A stretch of 64,000 bases of DNA from Kineococcus rhizosphaerae (lineage in GTDB: Bacteria > Actinomycetota > Actinomycetes > Actinomycetales > Kineococcaceae): assembly GCF_003002055.1 (NCBI RefSeq), contig NZ_PVZF01000002.1:186001-250000 (forward strand), given 5' to 3'. The notes below the pieces were generated by a model. It saw nothing but the letters and a program-made list of their open reading frames with translations. It had not been told where the DNA came from and made no database searches. This document shows, piece by piece, positions 17,058 to 26,201 of this stretch. Within the stretch, counting starts at the first letter, position 1, and every line of letters begins with the position of its first letter. The position numbers and the translations under genes are program-made.

Positions 17058-17921
17058 GTGCCTGCCTCCCCACCCCCGCGTGACGGCGTCGCCCGAGCCC
17101 GGGACCTCGCGCTCCGGCAGTTCCGGACCCCCGGCGCGAGCCACGCCGCGACCTCGGCCGCGAACTCCGACGAGGAGTTCGACGAGGAGTTCGACGAGGA
17201 CGACCCGGCACCCACCGCACCGTCGCCCTCCTGGCGGCGGGCGGTGGCCGACCGCACGCCGCCGGGGTTGCGGGCGGTCCGCACCCGCGTCGGGCCGCGC
17301 GCCGCGCTGGGAGTCCTCCTGGTGGGACTGCTCGTGGCCGCCGCCCTCACGTTCCTCGTCTGGCGCGGATGGCCGCGACCGGCTGCGGTGCAGGGGGAGG
17401 CGCTTCCCGCGCGCACGACCGCGCCGGTCCCGAGCGCACCCGCCACCGCGTCTCCGTCCCCCGCGGGACAGGTCTCGGGACAGTCCTCGGGGCAGGTCGT
17501 CGTCCACGTCGCGGGCCGGGTCGCCTCGACGGGTGTCGTGACCCTGGCCGCGGGCAGCCGCGTCGCCGACGCGCTGACCGCGGCGGGCGGGGCCGGCCCC
17601 GACGCCGACCTCGACGCGGTGAACCTCGCCCGGGTCCTCGTCGACGGCGAGCAGGTGCTGGTCCCCGGTCCGGGACAGGCCCCGCCCGCCGCACCGCCGG
17701 GTGTCGCCGCCGGGTCCGTTCCCGTGGCCGGGCCCGTGGACCTCAACACCGCCACGGCCGCCGACCTCGACGCCCTGCCGGGCGTGGGGGAGGTCCTCGC
17801 CGGGCGGATCGTCGCCTGGCGGCGGGAGAACGGCAGGTTCTCCAGCGTCGACGACCTCGGGGAGGTGCAGGGCATCGGGCCGAAGGTGCTGGAGGGCCTG
17901 CGGGACCTGGTGAGGGTGTGA
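17058..17921 (+). CDS. comEA: ComEA family helix-hairpin-helix DNA-binding protein
   Basis: 287 residues. The cytoplasmic N-terminus has an acidic run (38-49, built on a repeated DEEF unit) and basic stretches, then one transmembrane segment (82-103), an SLBB domain (about 148-215, VHVAGRVASTGVVTL) and a C-terminal double helix-hairpin-helix (about 225-287: VDLNTATAADLDALPGVG, then VQGIGPKVLEGLRDL) that binds duplex DNA without sequence preference. ComEA is the receptor for DNA entering through ComEC. The gene overlaps comEC by four bases. No pilin or ComFA genes are in the window, so working competence cannot be claimed. Confidence 0.93.
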   Translation: MPASPPPRDGVARARDLALRQFRTPGASHAATSAANSDEEFDEEFDEDDPAPTAPSPSWRRAVADRTPPGLRAVRTRVGPRAALGVLLVGLLVAAALTFLVWRGWPRPAAVQGEALPARTTAPVPSAPATASPSPAGQVSGQSSGQVVVHVAGRVASTGVVTLAAGSRVADALTAAGGAGPDADLDAVNLARVLVDGEQVLVPGPGQAPPAAPPGVAAGSVPVAGPVDLNTATAADLDALPGVGEVLAGRIVAWRRENGRFSSVDDLGEVQGIGPKVLEGLRDLVRV

Positions 17922-20302
17922 GCGCGCCACCGGTCCCGCTCGACCTGCGCCTGGCGGCCGTGGCCGTCGCCGCGTGGGCGACCGCGTTCGGTGCCACCGG
18001 CGCCCCGGGGTGGCGGCCCGTGCTGGTGGGCGCCGGCGTGCTGGTCGCGGCGGTGGGGTTCCTCGTCGCGGCCGGCCGCGGGGCCCGCGGCGTCCTCGTG
18101 CTCGCCGGCTGCCTGCTGGTGCTCCTCTCGGTGGCCCTGCAGCACGGCCGGTCCACCGCCGGCGGGGTGCAGGACCTCGCGCATCGCACGGTGTCCGGGA
18201 CGTTCACCGCGACCGTGACGTCCGACCCGCACGCCCTGCCCGCGCTGCACGAGGGCGACGCGCCGCGGGTGGTGCTCGACGTCCGGCTGCGCCGGGTCAG
18301 CGCCCGGGGCGCGACGACGGCCCTGGCCGCGCCCGCCACGGTGTTCGCCCCCGCCGACGGGTGGCGCGCCGTCCGCTGGGGGGACCGCGTCGCGTTCGGC
18401 GGGCGCCTCGGCCCGGCCGAGCCGGGGGACCGGTCCGTCGTCGTGGTCTCGGCGCGGGCCCTGGACGCGACCCACCGCCCCGGCGGGCCGCTGACCGTCG
18501 CCGAGCGGCTGCGCACGGGGTTGCGCGACGCCGTCGCGGACCAGCCGCGGGACGCGCGCGGGTTGCTGCCGGGCCTGGTCGTGGGGGACACCAGCGAGCT
18601 GCCCGACGACCTCGAGGCCGCGATGAAGCAGGTCGGGCTGACGCACCTCACCGCCGTCAGCGGGTCGAACACGACGCTGGTCGTGGGGTTCGTCGTCCTC
18701 GTCGCGTCGTGGCTGGGGTTCGGCCGGCGGTCGCGGCTGCTGGTCGCCGGGGTGGGACTGGTGGGTTTCGTCGTGCTGGCCCGGCCGGACCCGAGCGTGC
18801 TGCGGGCGGCCGTGATGGGCGGGGTCGGTCTGGCCGGTCTGGCGGCCGGGCGGCCCGTGCGGGGGGTCCCCGTGGTGGGGGCGGCGGTCGTGGTGCTGCT
18901 CGTCGCCGACCCGTGGCTGGCCCGGGAGTACGGGTTCGTCCTGTCGGTCCTGGCCACGACGGCGCTGGTGCTGCTGGCCCGGCCCTGGGCCGAACGGCTC
19001 ACCGGCGCCGGGCTGCCGCGGGTCGTCGCGTACTCCCTGGCGGTCCCCGCTGCGGCGCAGGCGGTGTGCGGGCCGGTCGTGGTCCTGCTGCAGCCGTCGG
19101 TGAACCTCGTGACGATCCCCGCGAACGTCCTGGTCGCCCCGGCGGTCGCGCCCGCGACGGTCATCGGCCTGGCCGCCACGCTGCTCTCGCCCCTGTGGCC
19201 GGGCGGGGCGGCGCTGCTGGCGTGGCCCGCGGGGTGGTGCGCGTGGTGGATCGCCGCCGTGACCCGGGGCTGCGCCCGGTTGCCGACGTCGCTGGAGGTC
19301 CCGGCCGGGGCGGCGGGTTTCGTCGTGGTCGTGCTGCTGACGCTGCTGGTCGTCGCGGCCGTCGCAGCGGTCGTCCGGTTCCGGCGTTCGGGGCGGCGGT
19401 GGTTGGCCGTGGCCGCGGTGCTGCTCCTGGTGGCCGTGCTCCTCGTGCGGTGCGCACCCCGCTGGGGTGGGCCGTCGGGGCCGTGGCCGCCACCGGACTG
19501 GCTCGTGGTGGGCTGCGACGTCGGCCAGGGCGACGCGCTCGTGCTGCGGTCCGGGCCGGCGTCGGCGGTGCTGGTGGACGCCGGCCCCGACGACGTCCTC
19601 GTCGACGGCTGCCTGGACCGGCTGGGGGTGCGGCGGCTGGACGCGGTGGTGCTCACCCACTTCCACGCCGACCACGTCGGGGGTCTGGCCGGGGCCCTGC
19701 GGGGCCGGCCGGTGGGCCGGGTCCTCGTCTCCCCGCTCGCGGTCGAACCCGCCGCCCGCGGCGTGCGACGGACGGTCGGTGCGGTCGAGGTCACCGAAGC
19801 CGTCGCGGGCCAGCGGGGATCGGCCGGGACCGTGCGCTGGACGGTCCTGGCGCCCGAACCCTCGGTGGCGCAGCTCGCAGCACCGGACTCCTCGCAGGTC
19901 AACGACTCCAGCCTCGTGCTGCTCGCCGACGTCGCCGGGGTGAGCGTCCTGCTCACCGGTGACCTCGAACGCGACGGTCAGCGGGCGGTGCTCTCGCACT
20001 GGCCCGAGGGCGCGAGCGTCGACGTCGTCAAGGTCGCCCACCACGGCTCGGCCAACCAGGACCGGCGGTTCTACGCCCGGGTGCGGCCGCGGATCGCGCT
20101 CGTGGAGGTGGGGGAGGTCAACGACTACGGCCACCCGGCCGCGGGGACGTTGGACCTGCTCACGCGGACCGGGGCCCGGGTGCTGCGCACCGACACCGGC
20201 GGCGACGTCGCGGTCGCCGGGACGGCCGCGGCGCTGCGGACCGTGGTGCGCGGGTCGGACCCGCGGCAGGCCGCGCGGCGCGCGCAGAACTCCGACGGGT
20301 GA
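17918..20302 (+). CDS. comEC: ComEC/Rec2 family DNA internalisation protein
   Basis: 794 residues from the GTG that overlaps the comEA stop. Many hydrophobic segments make up the N-terminal part and the competence domain, including GLTHLTAVSGSNTTL, the usual landmark. The C-terminal part is a metallo-beta-lactamase domain with the zinc motif THFHADHVGG (H581, H583, D585, H586) and a later AHHGS. ComEC forms the membrane channel that takes up single-stranded DNA, and the C-terminal domain probably degrades the other strand. The order comEA-comEC-holA is common; here a large island separates comEC from holA. Confidence 0.93.
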   Translation: MSAPPVPLDLRLAAVAVAAWATAFGATGAPGWRPVLVGAGVLVAAVGFLVAAGRGARGVLVLAGCLLVLLSVALQHGRSTAGGVQDLAHRTVSGTFTATVTSDPHALPALHEGDAPRVVLDVRLRRVSARGATTALAAPATVFAPADGWRAVRWGDRVAFGGRLGPAEPGDRSVVVVSARALDATHRPGGPLTVAERLRTGLRDAVADQPRDARGLLPGLVVGDTSELPDDLEAAMKQVGLTHLTAVSGSNTTLVVGFVVLVASWLGFGRRSRLLVAGVGLVGFVVLARPDPSVLRAAVMGGVGLAGLAAGRPVRGVPVVGAAVVVLLVADPWLAREYGFVLSVLATTALVLLARPWAERLTGAGLPRVVAYSLAVPAAAQAVCGPVVVLLQPSVNLVTIPANVLVAPAVAPATVIGLAATLLSPLWPGGAALLAWPAGWCAWWIAAVTRGCARLPTSLEVPAGAAGFVVVVLLTLLVVAAVAAVVRFRRSGRRWLAVAAVLLLVAVLLVRCAPRWGGPSGPWPPPDWLVVGCDVGQGDALVLRSGPASAVLVDAGPDDVLVDGCLDRLGVRRLDAVVLTHFHADHVGGLAGALRGRPVGRVLVSPLAVEPAARGVRRTVGAVEVTEAVAGQRGSAGTVRWTVLAPEPSVAQLAAPDSSQVNDSSLVLLADVAGVSVLLTGDLERDGQRAVLSHWPEGASVDVVKVAHHGSANQDRRFYARVRPRIALVEVGEVNDYGHPAAGTLDLLTRTGARVLRTDTGGDVAVAGTAAALRTVVRGSDPRQAARRAQNSDG

Positions 20303-20883
20303 AGGGGCACGGTCGTGAGGACCGCCGGGTTCTTGCGCTGCGAGTGCTCCCCTCCACCGGCCGCGGTGCGTCGTCTCCGTCCGGGAGGAAACCACGCCGG
20401 GTTCGTGCTCGGCCTCCTCGACGGTGCCGGGATCTGCTCCGGACTCCGTGAGGGGCTCGGCGAGCTGCCCGCCCCGGGCAACGACGACCGCGGGGTCCGC
20501 TGCGGTGACGGGTGCGCGGGCAGGCCGAGACGGCGTCGACGGTGTCCACCGGCGTCGACCTGGAGGCGGCCGGGCGAGACGTAACAAACATTTAACTCCG
20601 TGAACAGCGTGTTTCCCCGCGCCTGCTCGGGCGGGCACCGCGCCGCACGACCGCGCCGTCGCGTCGTGCTGCGCGAGGACGCTCGCGCCGGACGGTTCGT
20701 CCGTGACGGTGCCAGCACATCAACTGTGCCGCAGGGGAAGCGGTCGATCCGACGAGCGTGGGCCCCGTGCGGGCCGCCGGTTCCACGACGGTTCCACCCC
20801 CCAGCACCACGTCCCGCCACCCGCCTGGTCCGCGGTGTCGGTCCGGTGTCCGAACACGCCGTGGCGGCTGCGACCCTGTCCCG
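20303..20883. other. Intergenic region at the left edge of the catabolic island
   Basis: About 580 bases with no convincing gene. A short frame from 20600 has no recognisable domain and is Arg-rich in the way of random high-GC frames. An AT-rich patch around 20581-20596 stands out against the background and is listed separately as a possible nitrogen-regulator site. The promoter of the first amidohydrolase should lie here. Confidence 0.5.
20581..20596 (+). promoter_or_regulatory. Possible GlnR-type nitrogen regulator box
   Basis: GTAAC, six bases, TTAAC. The GlnR site of actinomycetes is GTnAC-n6-GAAAC; here the first half is exact and the second keeps AAC. It lies in an AT-rich patch about 290 bases before the amidohydrolase operon. 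Only one pair of half-sites is seen, so the call is weak. Confidence 0.25.
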
Positions 20884-22266
20884 GTGACCCAGACCACCCT
20901 CCTCACGGCCGACGTCGTCGTGCCGCTGGCCGGGGCCGGGCCCGAGCGGCACCGTGTCCTCGCCCCCGGGGCCGTCGTCGTCGACGGCCAGACGATCCTC
21001 GCCGTCGGTGGTCCCGCCGAACTGCGGGCTGCCCACCCCGAGGCCGTCGTCCACGAACTGCCCGGACGTGTCCTCATGCCCGGCCTGGTCAACGCCCACC
21101 ACCACTCCGGGCTGCTGCGCGGGACGGCGGAGCACCTGCCGGTGTGGGAGTGGCTGCGTCTGCACATCGACCCGATGCACCGGGTGCTGCGGCCCGAGGA
21201 GGCCGAAGCCGCAGCGTGGCTCTGCTACGCCGAGGGTCTGCTCTCAGGCACCACGACGGTCGTCGACATGTGGCGCTACCTCGACGGGGCAGCCCGGGCC
21301 GCGCTCCAGCTCGGCAACCGCCTCGTCACCGTGAACTACGTCGGCGCCCACCCCGACCACGACTACTTCGACACCCTCGACGACAACGAACGCCTGCTGA
21401 AGGAGTGGTCCGGCGCGGCCGGGGGCCGGATCGTCCCCTGGGTCGGTCTGGAGCACCCCTTCTACGCCGACGAGGCCGGGCAGCGCCGGGCCATCGCGCT
21501 GGCCGGTGAGTACGGCACCGGGCTGTACACGCACTGCTCCGAGGCCGAGATCGAGGTCGAGCAGTTCCAGCAGCGCTACGGAGCTCGCCCGGTGCACGCC
21601 CTGGACCGGCTGGGTTTCTTCGACACCCCGAACACCGTGCTGGCCCACGCGGTCTGGCTCGACGACTCCGAGATCGAGCTCCTCGCCGCCCGCCGCGGGG
21701 GCGTCTCGCACAACCCCGTCAGCAACATGAAGCTCGCCAGCGGTTTCGCCCCCGTCGCCGAGCTCCTGGCCGCCGGGGTCGCCGTCGGGATCGGCAGCGA
21801 CGGGGAGAAGGAGAACAACAACCTCGACCTGTTCGAGGAGATGAAGGTCGCGTCCCTGCTGGGCAAGCTGCGCGTGATGGACGCGGCCGCGATGGACTCC
21901 TGGCAGGTCCTGGAGATGGCCACCCGCGGCGGCGCCCGGGCCATGGGCCTGGACGAGACGACCGGGTCGCTGGAAGCAGGCAAGCAGGCGGACCTCATCG
22001 CCGTGCGGCTCGACACCCCGCGGATGACCCCGTTGTTCACCGACGGCCCGTACGCCAACGTCCACCACAACCTCGTCCACGCCGTCCGCGGCTCCGACGT
22101 CGACCTGACCATGGTGGCGGGACAGGTCGTGGTCCGCGACGGCCGCCTCGTCACCGCCGACCTGCACGAGATCATCTCCCGGGCGAACTCCCTCGTCCCG
22201 GACCTGTTCGCCCGCCGCAGCGCGTGGCTCGCCGAGAACGGCGAGCCGGAAGGAGTCATGCCGTGA
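20884..22266 (+). CDS. Amidohydrolase, AtzB/TrzN deaminase group
   Basis: 460 residues, a metal-dependent deaminase or chlorohydrolase of the subtype that includes SAH/MTA deaminase, 8-oxoguanine deaminase and triazine hydrolases. Visible metal and catalytic residues: HHH (72-74), H217 and E220 in HCSE, H255 in LAHAVW, D306 in GSDGEKENNN. The usual post-Asp motif is SNNxxD; here it reads EKENNNLD, an unusual variant that may alter substrate choice. GTG 20884 is chosen because the conserved beta strand starts at residue 5. It overlaps the next deaminase gene by four bases. First gene of the island. Confidence 0.85.
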   Translation: MTQTTLLTADVVVPLAGAGPERHRVLAPGAVVVDGQTILAVGGPAELRAAHPEAVVHELPGRVLMPGLVNAHHHSGLLRGTAEHLPVWEWLRLHIDPMHRVLRPEEAEAAAWLCYAEGLLSGTTTVVDMWRYLDGAARAALQLGNRLVTVNYVGAHPDHDYFDTLDDNERLLKEWSGAAGGRIVPWVGLEHPFYADEAGQRRAIALAGEYGTGLYTHCSEAEIEVEQFQQRYGARPVHALDRLGFFDTPNTVLAHAVWLDDSEIELLAARRGGVSHNPVSNMKLASGFAPVAELLAAGVAVGIGSDGEKENNNLDLFEEMKVASLLGKLRVMDAAAMDSWQVLEMATRGGARAMGLDETTGSLEAGKQADLIAVRLDTPRMTPLFTDGPYANVHHNLVHAVRGSDVDLTMVAGQVVVRDGRLVTADLHEIISRANSLVPDLFARRSAWLAENGEPEGVMP

Positions 22267-22766
22267 CCGACCAGGCACCTCACCAGACCCCCGTCACCGA
22301 GACCGACCTCGCCCGGCTGCGCGACGCCATCGCGGTGTCCCGCCGCTCCCGCGACCGCGGTCAGCACCCCTTCGGTGCGGTGCTCACCGACCCTTCCGGT
22401 GCCGTCGTCCTGGAGTCGGAGAACAGCGTCCCGGCCGACGGCGACTGCACCGCGCACGCGGAACTCAAGCTGGCGCGCGCCGCGTTCCAGGCGTTCGGGG
22501 CCAGCGCCCTGGCGGGGTTCACGCTGTACACCAGCGCCGAGGCGTGCGCCATGTGCTCCGGGGCGATCTACTGGTCCGGCATCGGCCGGGTCGTGCACGC
22601 CATGAGCGAGGCCCGGCTCGGCGAGCTCACCGGCGACCACGAGGAGAACCCCACGATGGCGCTCTCCAGCGCCGCCGTCCTCAACGCGGGACAGCGCGTC
22701 GTGCTCGTCGCCGGGCCGGCGCTGGCCGACGAAGCGGCCGCGGTCCACGAGGGGTTCTGGAACTGA
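22263..22766 (+). CDS. Cytidine-deaminase-fold nucleoside/nucleobase deaminase
   Basis: 167 residues, related to guanine deaminase and tRNA adenosine deaminase. The zinc site is HAE (65-67) and CAMC (C95, C98). The usual PCxxC is ACxxC here (A94), a change in the loop next to the zinc. The size and the C-terminal EGFW fit small-molecule deaminases rather than TadA. Translation is coupled to the amidohydrolase by GTGA. Likely role: hydrolytic removal of an exocyclic amino group from an imported heterocycle. Confidence 0.82.
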   Translation: MTDQAPHQTPVTETDLARLRDAIAVSRRSRDRGQHPFGAVLTDPSGAVVLESENSVPADGDCTAHAELKLARAAFQAFGASALAGFTLYTSAEACAMCSGAIYWSGIGRVVHAMSEARLGELTGDHEENPTMALSSAAVLNAGQRVVLVAGPALADEAAAVHEGFWN

Positions 22767-22795
22767 CGTGCCGGACCTGACGTGCTGGACGTGAC

Positions 22796-24328
22796 GTGAA
22801 GCTCTCGGAGCTGGTGGGGATCCACAGCCTCGGGCTGCGGGTCGTCGTGGGCGGCGGGGACGTCGGGGACCTCCCCGTCACCGCCGCCTACATCACCGAC
22901 CTGCCCGACCCGTCGAGGTTCCTCGTCCCCGGCATCGTCGTCCTCTCCAGCGGGCTGTGGGTCGACCGGCCCGGCGGTGTGGAGCGTTTCGTGGGCGCCC
23001 TCGTCGCGGCCGGCGCCACAGCGCTGGTCCTGGGGACGGTGGAGATCGGGGAGATCCCGCCCGAGGTGGTCGAGGCCTGCCGGCGCGAGGGCCTGGTCCT
23101 CGCCACGGTCCCCGACGACGTGTCGTTCGGGGCGGTGGTGCAGAGCGTGGTCGAGACCGTCGCCGTCCTGGGCGCGGGCGACGCCCCGGGGGTGGAGCTC
23201 GGGGAACGGGTGCAGCAGGCCGTCGCCGACGGTGCCCTGGACGACGCGCTGGCCCTGGTCCACACCGCGTACGGGGTGGCGTGCTGGGTCGTCGACGACG
23301 TCGGCGCCCCGCTGGCCACCGCCGGGGCGGTCGGGGTCGAGCACATCGCCCGGGCGTGGTCCCGCGCGGTGGGCGGCGAGGAGGTCACGAGCTGGCCGCT
23401 CGGCCCGGCCTCCTCCCGCGCCGTCCTCACCGCGCAGCGCTCCCGGCGCGACCTCGGACCGGCCGCGACCCGCGTCCTGGAAGCGCTCGCGGCAGCGCTG
23501 CGGCCCGAACTGCGCTTCGCCCGCCGTTCGCGTCGTGCGCGCTGGGAGCGGGTGTCCGCGCTGCTCGCGGCGACGGTGGACGAGTCCCTGCCGCCGGGGG
23601 AGGTCTCCGCCCTGCTGCGGCTGGTCGGCCTGGACCCGCAGGGCGGGCTGCGGGTGCTCGTCGCCCGCACGGACGATCTCGGGTTCCCCGCGGAGGCGGT
23701 GGCCGAGCTGCTCACCCGGCTGTGCACGGGCCCGGGGGTCCGTGCCGCCGTCTGCCTGCACGAGGGGGCCGCGACGGCGGTGCTGTCCGAGATCGCGGAG
23801 GTCGCGGACCTGCGCGACCGCCTGGCGGGCGGGCTGCCCGAACCCGTCGACCTGCTGGACGGGCGCACCCTCGTCATCGCCGCCAGCGACCCGGTGAACG
23901 GCGTGAGCCGGCTCGCCTCCGCGCACGCCGTCGCCCGTGAGCGGCTCGTGGAGTTCGACGCGGCACCGCACCCCGCGGCGGGAGCGGGGCTGGTCCTGGT
24001 GGACTCCTCGGCCAGCGGGGACCACCGCTCACTGCTGCGGATGCTGTCCCTGCCCGCCCGCGACGCGTTCGCCGCGAGCGTCCTCGGCGAGCTGGAGGAG
24101 TACGACCGCCGGCACGGGGGCGACCTCGTGACGACGGTCGAGATCTTCCTGGACCGGGGAGGTTCCTGGCAGGACGCCGCCCGCGCTCTGCACGTCCACC
24201 CCAACACCCTGCGGTACCGCATCGGCCGCGTCGAGGAACTCACCCACCGCGACCTGACCACCACGCAGGACCGCGTCGACGTGTTCCTCGCGCTGCGGTG
24301 CCGGGGCAGCGTCGACAACCGCAGTTGA
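22796..24328 (+). CDS. PucR family transcriptional regulator
   Basis: 510 residues. The N-terminal PucR domain (about 1-120: MKLSELVGIHSLGLRVVVGG, then FLVPGIVVLSSGLW) is the putative ligand-sensing part. A central GGDEF-like CdaR linker follows, then a C-terminal helix-turn-helix (about 445-505: GGSWQDAARALHVHPNTLRYR). PucR-type regulators control purine, allantoin and amino-acid catabolism. It lies inside the island, same strand, 29 bases after the deaminase, and is the likely pathway-specific activator. The linker before it contains a repeated GACGTG element (22767-22797). Confidence 0.9.
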   Translation: MKLSELVGIHSLGLRVVVGGGDVGDLPVTAAYITDLPDPSRFLVPGIVVLSSGLWVDRPGGVERFVGALVAAGATALVLGTVEIGEIPPEVVEACRREGLVLATVPDDVSFGAVVQSVVETVAVLGAGDAPGVELGERVQQAVADGALDDALALVHTAYGVACWVVDDVGAPLATAGAVGVEHIARAWSRAVGGEEVTSWPLGPASSRAVLTAQRSRRDLGPAATRVLEALAAALRPELRFARRSRRARWERVSALLAATVDESLPPGEVSALLRLVGLDPQGGLRVLVARTDDLGFPAEAVAELLTRLCTGPGVRAAVCLHEGAATAVLSEIAEVADLRDRLAGGLPEPVDLLDGRTLVIAASDPVNGVSRLASAHAVARERLVEFDAAPHPAAGAGLVLVDSSASGDHRSLLRMLSLPARDAFAASVLGELEEYDRRHGGDLVTTVEIFLDRGGSWQDAARALHVHPNTLRYRIGRVEELTHRDLTTTQDRVDVFLALRCRGSVDNRS

Positions 24329-24436
24329 ACGAAGGCTGGCCCCGTACCGCGGGGACACCGGCGAACCCCCGTGCCCCTCACGGCGCCGCTCGGGCCTGGG
24401 TCGATCCACCGCGCCCGGATCCCCGGAGGTCCGCCC

Positions 24437-25735
24437 GTGTTCCACCTCGGTTTCTTCACGTGCTTCGCCTCCGACGAGTGGAACGGTCCGCTGGCCGGGC
24501 ACTCGGCGAGCTTCGCCGACGGCCGCTTCCACGTCGACACCGCGCGCGACCTGGAACGTGCCTGCTTCGACTTCGTCCTCCACGAGGACTCCCTCGCCGT
24601 GCCGGAGGTCTTCGGGGGTTCGCGCGACGTGTACCTCGAAGAGGCGCTCGTCACGCCCGAGCACGACCCGGTGCCGCTGACCGTCGCCGTCGGCGCGCAC
24701 ACCCCCCGCACCGGCGTGGCCGCGACGACGTCGACGACCTTCCACTCCCCGTTCGCCCTGGCGCGGTTGTCCTCGACCGTGGACGGACTGACCCCTGGAC
24801 GGTTCGGCTGGAACACGGCGACGTCGACGGGCGACGGCGTGGCGGCTGACTTCGGTGCGCCGCAGCTGCTCGACCACGACGACCGGTACGACCTGGCCGA
24901 CGAGTTCGTCGACGCCGCGGAGGCGCTGTGGAACTCCCGGGACGAGGGGGCGGTCGTGATGGACCACGCCACCGGCCGCTGCGCCGACCTGGCGCGGGTG
25001 CGCCCGGCGGACTTCCGGGGACGGTGGCTGCGCACCCGGGGCCCGCTGGACACCGTGCCGTCCCCGCAGCGCCGTCCGGTGCTCGTCCAGGCCGGCGCCT
25101 CGGACCGGGGCCGGGCCTTCGCCGCCCGCAACGCCGAGGTCGTCGTCGCGACCGCACGCGGGATCGAGGCGATGCGGGCCTACCGCGACGACGTCCGGGC
25201 CCGGATGGTGGAGTCCGGTCGCGATCCGGACTCCTGCGAGGTGCTCTTCCTCGTCACCCCGATCGTCGGTCGCACCGGCGAAGAGGCCCGCGCGCAGCAC
25301 GACGACTTAACCCGGACCCGCCGCCACCAGGTCGACGTGCTGGCCCGGTTGTCCGCCTACACCGGCCACGACCTGTCGGTCCACGACCTCGACGCACCGT
25401 TGCCGCCGATCGCGACGGAGGGCAGCGCGGGGCTGCTGGCCCGCCTCGCGCAGTGGGGCAGCAGGAAGAGCCTGCGCCAGTGCCTGGCGGAGATGGGGTT
25501 CGCCTCCGACTGCCTGGACCTGGTCGGGACCGCGGAGTCGGTGGCCGAGGAGATGGCGGCGGCGATGGAGGAGGTCGGTGGGGACGGGTTCCTGCTCGGG
25601 GCCCCCGGGTTCCAGCCGAGCCGCGTCCACGTCGCCTCGATCACCGAGGCGCTGGTGCCCGCCCTGCAGCGGCGCGGTGTCGTCCGCTCCCGCTCCGAGT
25701 TCGAGACGTTCCGGCAGAACCTGCCGGCCTTCTGA
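24437..25735 (+). CDS. NtaA/SnaA/DszA-type FMN-dependent monooxygenase
   Basis: 432 residues. MFHLGFFTCFASDEW at the start, SSTVDGLTPGRFGWNTATS in the middle and PVLVQAGASDRGRAFAARNAE later are hallmarks of the NtaA/DszA branch of luciferase-like enzymes. These two-component enzymes use FMNH2 from a separate reductase to cleave C-N or C-S bonds. No flavin reductase gene lies nearby. GTG 24437 has GGAGG seven bases upstream; an in-frame GTG at 24371 would add 22 Pro-rich residues unlike the family. It suggests that the island oxidises its substrate as well as deaminating it. Confidence 0.87.
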   Translation: MFHLGFFTCFASDEWNGPLAGHSASFADGRFHVDTARDLERACFDFVLHEDSLAVPEVFGGSRDVYLEEALVTPEHDPVPLTVAVGAHTPRTGVAATTSTTFHSPFALARLSSTVDGLTPGRFGWNTATSTGDGVAADFGAPQLLDHDDRYDLADEFVDAAEALWNSRDEGAVVMDHATGRCADLARVRPADFRGRWLRTRGPLDTVPSPQRRPVLVQAGASDRGRAFAARNAEVVVATARGIEAMRAYRDDVRARMVESGRDPDSCEVLFLVTPIVGRTGEEARAQHDDLTRTRRHQVDVLARLSAYTGHDLSVHDLDAPLPPIATEGSAGLLARLAQWGSRKSLRQCLAEMGFASDCLDLVGTAESVAEEMAAAMEEVGGDGFLLGAPGFQPSRVHVASITEALVPALQRRGVVRSRSEFETFRQNLPAF

Positions 25736-25745
25736 GACGCGGCGC

Positions 25746-26201
25746 TCACGGGACCCGCAGGGTGGGGATGCCGTGAGCGCGCTCGTCGGGGCGGCGGACG
25801 AGTTCCACGCCGTGCAGCTCCTCGAGGAGCACCTCGCCGGTGTAGTGGGTGGTGGCGCTCAGCACGTGCCCGGCGTAGCCGAGGGCGGCGGCACCCTTCA
25901 CCCCGACGGCGGCGTGCAGGTGGACGACGAGGTCACCGTCGGGGCCGGGCGCCACGGTGCCGCTGGCGGTGCCCTCGACGTGGTGGACGACGACCGAGCG
26001 GGGCAGCGGCAGGTCGGGGTCGGCCACCGGGTCGGCGGTCCCGATGAGCTCGACCCGGGTGAAGGCGCCGAGGAACGCCGTCACCGCGGCCTGGCGCACG
26101 CCGTGGTCGCGGCAGGCGGTGGCCAGGGCGGTGACGACCTCGTCCCCGGGTTCCAGCACGACGAGGAGACGGCGTCCGACGGTCACGGGGGTGCTGAGCA
26201 C
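25746..26201 (-). CDS. PPC/DUF296 domain protein
   Basis: 151 residues covering one PPC (plant and prokaryote conserved) domain: LVVLEPGDEVVTAL at the start, AAVTAFLGAFTRVELIG in the middle, and LHAAVGVKGAAALGYAGHVLS with GEVLLEEL near the end. It forms trimers in known structures; some members bind DNA through an AT-hook that is absent here, others may be enzymes. GTG 26201 has GGAGGACCCC upstream. It lies tail-to-tail with the monooxygenase (10-base gap) and head-to-head with the ABC transporter operon. Role in the island unknown. Confidence 0.82.
   Translation of the reverse strand: MLSTPVTVGRRLLVVLEPGDEVVTALATACRDHGVRQAAVTAFLGAFTRVELIGTADPVADPDLPLPRSVVVHHVEGTASGTVAPGPDGDLVVHLHAAVGVKGAAALGYAGHVLSATTHYTGEVLLEELHGVELVRRPDERAHGIPTLRVP

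Noticed and set aside
17045-20638. Long open frame antisense to comEA-comEC
   Set aside because: Low-complexity Arg/Pro/Gln translation without any family match; it mirrors the codon bias of comEA and comEC.
20600-20887. 95-codon frame before the first amidohydrolase
   Set aside because: Arg/Pro-rich with no recognisable fold; overlaps the preferred start of the amidohydrolase.
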